This document shows positions 57,649 to 64,000 of a stretch of 64,000 bases of DNA, in pieces; position 1 is the first letter of the stretch, and each line of letters begins with the position of its first letter. Location of the stretch: contig NW_003101682.1 of NCBI RefSeq assembly GCF_000003855.2, forward strand, positions 1,615,148 through 1,679,147, written 5' to 3'. Below the pieces are notes generated by a model that ran no database searches, had not been told where the DNA came from, and saw only the letters and a list, made by a program, of their open reading frames with translations. The position numbers and the translations under genes are program-made. The DNA is from Blastomyces gilchristii SLH14081. Lineage: Eukaryota; Ascomycota; Eurotiomycetes; Onygenales; Ajellomycetaceae.

Positions 57649-58678
57649 AGAATAATTAAGTGATTAATTAAATCAGACCCTGCAGCAGTTTTAACTGAAC
57701 TTGAGAAGATAGCTGACTCTAATTCATCTTGTGTAAGATCAGGCTATTCTCAGTCATTTTCATTAATATAGTTGAGAAGTGATATATTCTCTTTCTCTGA
57801 ATCTGAATCTGATAAGTTTTGAAAGAGAGTTCTTATAGAAGCTTAATATTTTTTCTCAAAAGAGTTTGCTGTATATGATTCATTCTGAAACTCATATTCT
57901 AAGACTAGAAGTTCTGCTACACTTCTTATTTTAGTATAGTTAAAAGCTTTAAAAACTTTCTTTTCTTATACTTCTTCAAGAAATTTATTCCAGCAGTCTG
58001 TTTTAGCTCTTTTAATATCTGAAAAATATTCATTTCTGACAGTTATGAACTCTTTATCAGAAATTACATCATTCTTTCAATCTCTTCTAGCAGTAGCTAA
58101 TTGTTTTCTTTTAGATAAGATATTCTCATTTCATCAAGATTTTGAATACTCAGAAGACTTTCTCTTTGAAATATTATCTTTAACACTTGTTAGAATAATA
58201 GATGTAATGAGCTTCACTCTATTCTCAAGCATTTCATTTGAGATATCTTGATCAGAATTTCAATATAGCTCACTCTGCCTTTCAGATTTTAACAGTTTTA
58301 TACTTTCTTCAACTGCTTTTCAATCTGCTTTTTCAAAGTTAAACTGATTAAAGAGAAGAGAATTTTCACTCATTTGTTTTTCACTCAGTTCAATATCAAA
58401 TTGAATAATCTTATGATCTGATTCTGATGTCTCATTTGAATCAATAAACTAGTTTACAAACCTTTTTTTCATTAGATTTTATGACATGAAGATTAGATCT
58501 ATAATAGATTTCTGTTTCATGCCTTTTCTAAAGAATGTTTGTTAATCAGACTTATTAATCAAATCTATTGAATGCTTAAAGGTTCATTCAATCAGATTAT
58601 CAGCTCTTACTGCTCTCTTGTATTCTGAATTTCATCAGAGATGATGTGCATTGAAATCTCCTGTAATTATAGAGTTTC
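57649..58678 (-). mobile_element. LINE 2b: internal LINE fragment (RT start and endonuclease)
   Basis: Begins mid-RT (match to about 55930) and runs through the endonuclease to the GTAATTATAGAGTTTC landmark, where element C' starts. It lacks both the tail and ORF1. It joins LINE 2a head-to-tail with about 3 bp of unmatched sequence (TAA). Confidence 0.82.
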
Positions 58679-58936
58679 TGTAAGAAATCCCGCTCCTCGC
58701 GGATTCTTTACCTCTATTCCTATCTCTTGTGTAATCAATAGAGTTAGCGGCCCTTGGCTACACACAACTATATAGACTGAAGTTCATGAATACTATTCAC
58801 AACTCAGCTTGAATGCTATTATACATTTAATCTCTATATTTTATCTTTCTACTGTGAATACTTCTAGTAGTTAATAGTATATATCACATCAAGCTGTAAA
58901 CATCTGAATAATCACCTGCAAGCACTTATTCTTATA
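58679..58936 (+). repeat. 5' LTR of element C'
   Basis: 258 bp. Least mutated of the family at its start (TGTAAGAAATCCCGCTCCTCGCGG). Confidence 0.92.
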
Positions 58937-61900
58937 TTTCAAGCTCAGTCAGTCAGCAATCATCTGCTATGACTAAAAGAACTAGAAACTCATATACTTC
59001 AATTTCTGTAAACTCTACTGCAGACACTCAGAAGCAGTTATCTGAATTATGAATAATCTCTATAAAAGAAGTCTCAGAGAACTTATCAATCACTTAAAAA
59101 ACATCATTCTCTGCATCTATGACAGAGAAACTCTCTGAACTTATAAACAAACTAATCTCAGTGAAGAACATTCTTGAGTATCTCTCACAGAATCAAGCTA
59201 TTTTTCTATAAGAAATGCTTACTGTCTGTAAACACTCTAAAACTGAGTTTTTAGACATGATCTTCAGAGATATCTGTGAACTGAAAAGAAACTTTCTTAA
59301 GCTATGATTACTTAAAATCACTTATTAAATCACAATCTATAAAAGCTTTTACAAGTTTGTATTTGAAATTGACTTACAAGCCCAGCTGTGTGATATAAAA
59401 GATGAAGAAGCTGTTATCTATATAATGACAGATCTCTACTACACTGAAGTCAAGAACTGACTGAATTATCTAGAGAATAATTATAAGAGATTTCACTGAT
59501 CTGTTCTCAAGATCTATCTAGAGAATAAGTTAAGAGACTCTGTGAGTCAGACAGAGAACATCTGAGCTGTGATCACTAATATTAGAAAAAGAGATAAGAA
59601 ATCTGATAAAGACTACTCACAGTACTTCATAGAATTGTGATATGAATTGAGATCTGTGAAAACAGAACTCTGAAATAAGATCTGAATGATGATATTTATA
59701 AAGAAACTGAATAAAAATATACAGAATAAGCTTATTGAGTAAGACTTAAAGTTCTTAACTCTGAAGAAACTGATAACTCTTATTCATTATTTATAAATCA
59801 CTGTGAGAGTCACAGATCTGTAGAGAGTGAATCACTGATCAGCTCTATAAGAGTCAGAACATCAGAGAACAGATTTATTAGAAAAAGATAATAAGATACA
59901 GAGAGATTTATATCTGACTACTGAGTAGAGAGAGAGAGCTTCATAAGCTTCTGTAAACAGAGTATATAATAGAAAGATTAAGAAAAAGAGACTCTGCTTT
60001 ATCTATTCTAAATCAGAATATCTCTGCACAAACTATCTGAATAAATTAAAATAGAAATTTGAGAAGTTACAGACAGAGTCAGTAACAGTCTTCTTAAGAA
60101 TCTTAAAGCTAATATCTGAATCTGTTACTTCTCTGATGAAAATACTTACTTATGAGAAGAGATCACACTGTGATACTACTACTCTGTAAGTATGAAAAGT
60201 ATTAATAAACTCAGAATCTCAGGTCACTGTAGTGTCTCTAAAGCTTATAAAATGAATAAGCTGAATGATGAAAACTGAGAATCTGCTCTTATAATAAGCA
60301 GAGTGTGAGAACTCAGATCTGAGAGCTGAGAGACTTGTAAGAGTTATCTTTGAATTACAAAATCTCTCTAAAATCTGAAGAAGATTTATAGAAACTGTGA
60401 TTATCACAGATATCACAGATGATATGTACTTGAGACTTATATAACTTTAAAGACATAATTCACACATAGCTGTCTATGAGTCAGGTTTATACTTTCAATC
60501 AGTGTTGACAGACTTACTCACAGAGATAGAATCAGTTAATGCTGTAGAGTTAATTAGAGAAGACAAGCTTATCTATATAATAACTTTATAAATGTCTGAG
60601 AATCTCACAGTCATGAAAACTGAGCTTCAGATATCAGAGAAATACTGAGATCTTGTAGAGATGTTCAGCTCAGTAAAGACAGCTGAGCTTTCTTCTTATC
60701 ATAAGAAGAATCTGATAATAAATTTAATAGAAGAATAGAAATTCTTCTGAGAATCAATCTATAAGCTCTCTTATTATGAGACAGAGGTCTTACAGACCTA
60801 TGTGAAGAAGAATCTGAAGAATGACTTTATCTGATCTTCACAGACCTCTGTGAGAGCCTCTGTGATATTTATAAAGAAGAAGAATGAAGATCTCAGATTA
60901 TATGTAAACTACTATAATTTGAACTTCAAGATAATAAAGAGTCACTATTCTCTATCTCTGATTGAGAATGTGATTAATCATCTCATAGAAGCTGTCATAT
61001 TCATATAACTGAATGTGATCAATGTATATACACAGCTGTGAATACAGTTTGAGAATGAATAAAAGACTGTCTTTAGAACTGCACTGAAATTATTTGAATA
61101 TCTAGTAATGTTTTTTAATCTGACTAATATTCTCACAGTATTTCAGTCTTTTATTAATAAAATACTTCATGTATATCTGAATGTCTTTGTAATAATATAT
61201 CTGAATAATGTGATGATGTACTTTATAAAGAAGAAAGAACACACTGAGTATATATGAAGTGTGTTGAAGATCTTAGATAAGACAGAACTGTATATTAAGC
61301 TTATGAAGTGCAACTTCAGTGCTTATTATATTAATTTCCTAGAATATATAATTACTGCAGATGATATTCAGATAAAATCTTTACAGATTAAGACTATTCT
61401 ACTATAATCAGAGTTAACTAGTATTCATGAGATTCAGATCTTTCTGAGCTTTGTGAATTTCTATAGATAGTTTATCTTTGTATTTATAAGAATCTTCTTG
61501 ACTCTTACAGACATGCTGAAGAGTGAAAATAAGAAGAAGTCATTTCATAAATAGAGAATAAAAAGATTATTGAGAAGAAAGAACTGTGAGAACTTTCTTA
61601 TCTTAGAAGCTCACAGAGTCTTTACAAGATTCAAACAGATATTCACAGACACAGTGATACTATTTCACTTTAATTTCTTACTCTTAATCAGATTAAAGAC
61701 AGATATCTTCTTCTTTACAATTTCAGAAATAGTCTTATAACTACAGTTAAATGAGAACTGAGTTTCAGTAATCTTTTTCTTATAAAAGATGCAATCTATG
61801 AAGATCAACTATGATATTTATAATCAGAAGCTTCTTATAATAGTGAAATTCTTTTATCACTGATATCACTACTTTGAGAACCTTATAACAGTGATTACTG

Positions 61901-63415
61901 TTAGAACTGATTATAATAGCTTATAACAGTTTACTTTAATCAAGAAACTTTCATAGTAGCAGATTTACTGAGCTCAGAGACTGAGTGAGTTCTGATTCAA
62001 GATAGAATATATTAAGAAAACTAAGAACTCAGTGAACAGATTCTCTCACAGATCAGACTATATTAAGAAGATCAGAGTGATAGATACAGAGAGACTAGAG
62101 AAGGCAGAAAAGCTTTACAGAATGTTCAGACTGAGTGTTGTAAAGAGATTGACTGAAGAGTCTCTCAATTCTCTGTAAGAGAAGAGGAAAAAGAGAGAGA
62201 AGAAGCCTGTATAACTACTCTCTGTAACACTGAGAGTTAACACTCTGAGAATCTCTGTAAGAATTCTTGAAGAGAGTATCTATAATCTGAAGAATTTACA
62301 GGCTTTGAGAAGCACTGCAGAAGACCTGATATAAGAGAAAACAGAGTATAAGTCTTTATAAGATCTTCTATTCAGATTATCTGAACTGTAACTGAAGAAT
62401 GAATATACTCAGTATATTCAGAAACTGCTTATAACAGAGATCAATTCTGCAGAAATAAAGAATTAAAGAGACTTAAATAATCTCTTATAAAGAGAGGGCT
62501 GAATTTATATACTTATAAATAAGTTTCTATATATAGAACTTATTAAAAGATATCATGACTCTTCTCTAGCAGGTTATTTTACAGACACTAGAACTTATGA
62601 GTTACTCATAAGAAAATACTTCTAATTAAAGATATGAGAACTTGTGAAGAAGATAGTAAATTCTTATACTATTTATCAGAATTCACAGATAGTGCAGTTC
62701 AGATTATATAAAGAACTTACTTCTCTACTCATTCTGTGAAAACCTTGAAAACAGCTAGAAATGAATGCTCTTGTAAGCCTCTCTGAAAGTAAGAACATAT
62801 ATAATACCTGCTTTAACAGTGTGCTGATGATAGTAAATCACTTTATCAAGATAACACACTTTATACTCACTTACAAGAACTTGAAGTCACAGAATTTAAC
62901 TCATATCTTCATCTATGATATGATTTAATTGCATGAATTATCTGTGAATATTATCTCAGATAAAGAATTAATCTTTATAGAAGAGTTCTAATCTGATCTA
63001 ATAACTATACTGAAGATCTCATAAAATCTAAGCATAACTTTTTATTAACAGACAGATGATCAGACAGAATATCTAATAAGTATATTAAAACAGTATCTAT
63101 AGTACTTTGTCAATTACAATCAGAATAACTGAGTGTATTGATTACTACTCACAGATTTCATGTATAATAACTCAAAGTATGTCAGCACAGGTAAAACCCT
63201 CTTTGAGATACTCACTGAGACTCATTCACAGATGATCTTGATGAACTTACAAGAGTATACTATAGAGTGTGATGATGCTCATGAATAAGCTGAGAGAATT
63301 CAGAAGATCTGAAAGAAAGTCTGTGAATTCTTGAGAAAGACTCAAGAGTATCAGAAGAGATACTATAACTCTAAGCATATTATAAAGAGTTTCAAGAAAG
63401 ATAATAGAGTCTGAC
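58679..63415 (+). mobile_element. Ty3/gypsy element C' (same family as C), cut by element F
   Basis: 5' LTR, gag, protease, RT, RNase H and integrase align with element C from its start to about 45375. The break at 63415 coincides with the F LTR start. The remaining 3' part is outside the window. All frames carry stops. Confidence 0.9.
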
Positions 63416-64000
63416 TGTGGTTCGGAAGAACGTACAACCGTCGGATAATAACGCGGCCGCTTCTGAACTTGCTTACAAGTGTAAAGGGGTCATAGCGGCC
63501 ACTAATTAATTTAGTGTATGATATTACAATATATAAGAAGCCGGCGTATGTCTGTAATTGTATGCTGACTTAAGCAATCTTTGAATCACATCTGATAGCA
63601 TGTCTAAAAACTGGTGAGAAGCACAGGCTTCTTCAGAGTGTGATAATTCTGCCTATGAAGCAATTCATAGTTATCATGTCAGTGTGATTCTAGAACATCT
63701 TAACCAGATAGTATATAAAGAGCAGTGAGTGAAAGAGCATCTGATTGATACTGCTTTACTTGTTGAAGGAAAACTCCACACTCAGATGAATGCCATGTAT
63801 GCGAATGAATGAGATGTGAGAAAAGAAATGAGAGCAGTGAACCAGATTCAAAGAAGACTGCTCTTCACTCAAAGAAATAAAAGAGGGAAATGATCATCAT
63901 CAGAGTCATACAAGAACAACAGAAATTATATAATAATATAGTGATATAATAATAGACATTATACAATTAATAAGAAATCATTGAAATGAATACCTTCTCT
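63416..64000 (+). mobile_element. Ty3/gypsy element F (same family as E), 5' end only
   Basis: LTR start TGTGGTTCGGAAG, then CpG-containing LTR, then gag-like text. It matches the reverse complement of about 4618 down to 4040. Inserted in C' after CTGAC. Confidence 0.85.

Noticed and set aside
1..64000. CRISPR array, rRNA, plasmid or phage origin
   Set aside because: No spaced direct repeats, rRNA motifs or prokaryotic gene organisation were seen; introns and retrotransposon types indicate a fungus.

Overview
The window looks like an AT-rich, transposon-packed block of a filamentous ascomycete genome, with one GC-balanced gene island at about 31,868-38,842. Outside the island, CpG is almost absent, CC/GG is rare, CT/AG is kept, and tryptophan codons (TGG) and CGA codons have mostly become stops. 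This is the signature of repeat-induced point mutation (RIP). Inside the island, ordinary base composition returns, with short fungal introns (about 47-67 nt) and TATA boxes. No RNA genes, CRISPR arrays or bacterial features were seen.

Layout, left to right. A leftward Ty3/gypsy element E (1-4618) sits in an LTR of family G (4619-10657). That LTR also holds a complete chromodomain gypsy element A (4778-10495, target duplication TTAGT). From 11085 to 31326 runs one 20.2-kb hAT DNA transposon (8-bp duplication ACTGCAGA) with a degenerate transposase and a second degenerate coding region. It was swollen by a 5'-truncated LINE (16143-17174) and a full-length Tad/I-like LINE (17620-30993). The full-length LINE was in turn split by a second copy of the A family (element B, 22629-28337, duplication CAATT). 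Then comes the gene island. To its right, a leftward gypsy element D (about 38842-50193) carries a 506-bp hAT-derived MITE (39605-40110) and a complete opposite-strand copy of its own family (C, 40632-47879, duplication GCTTC). Next are a G-family gypsy remnant (50627-53072) with a second MITE (52070-52575), two LINE fragments (53073-58678, including a 149-base N gap), a third copy of the C family (58679-63415), and at the right edge element F (63416-64000), the mirror-image relative of E.

The island has four or five gene models, all without a recognised specific function except a C2H2 zinc-finger protein (32570-33232, minus). That gene starts 9 nt after a 67-codon membrane ORF on the same strand. 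Others are a 110-aa helical protein (34240-34572), a 269-aa three-exon gene (35513-36435), a 242-aa four-exon model (37099-37989) and a Gly/Asn-rich protein with an internal 70-residue duplication (38300-38767, minus) that abuts the truncated end of element D. A 57-bp inverted pair of self-complementary palindromes lies at 35059-35257.

The insertion order can be read from the nesting. G, D, the hAT and the LINE family are older hosts; A, B, C, the MITEs, E and F are later arrivals. All coding regions of the transposons are broken here, so any mobility would need proteins from elsewhere. The island proteins cannot be tied to a shared pathway from sequence alone.
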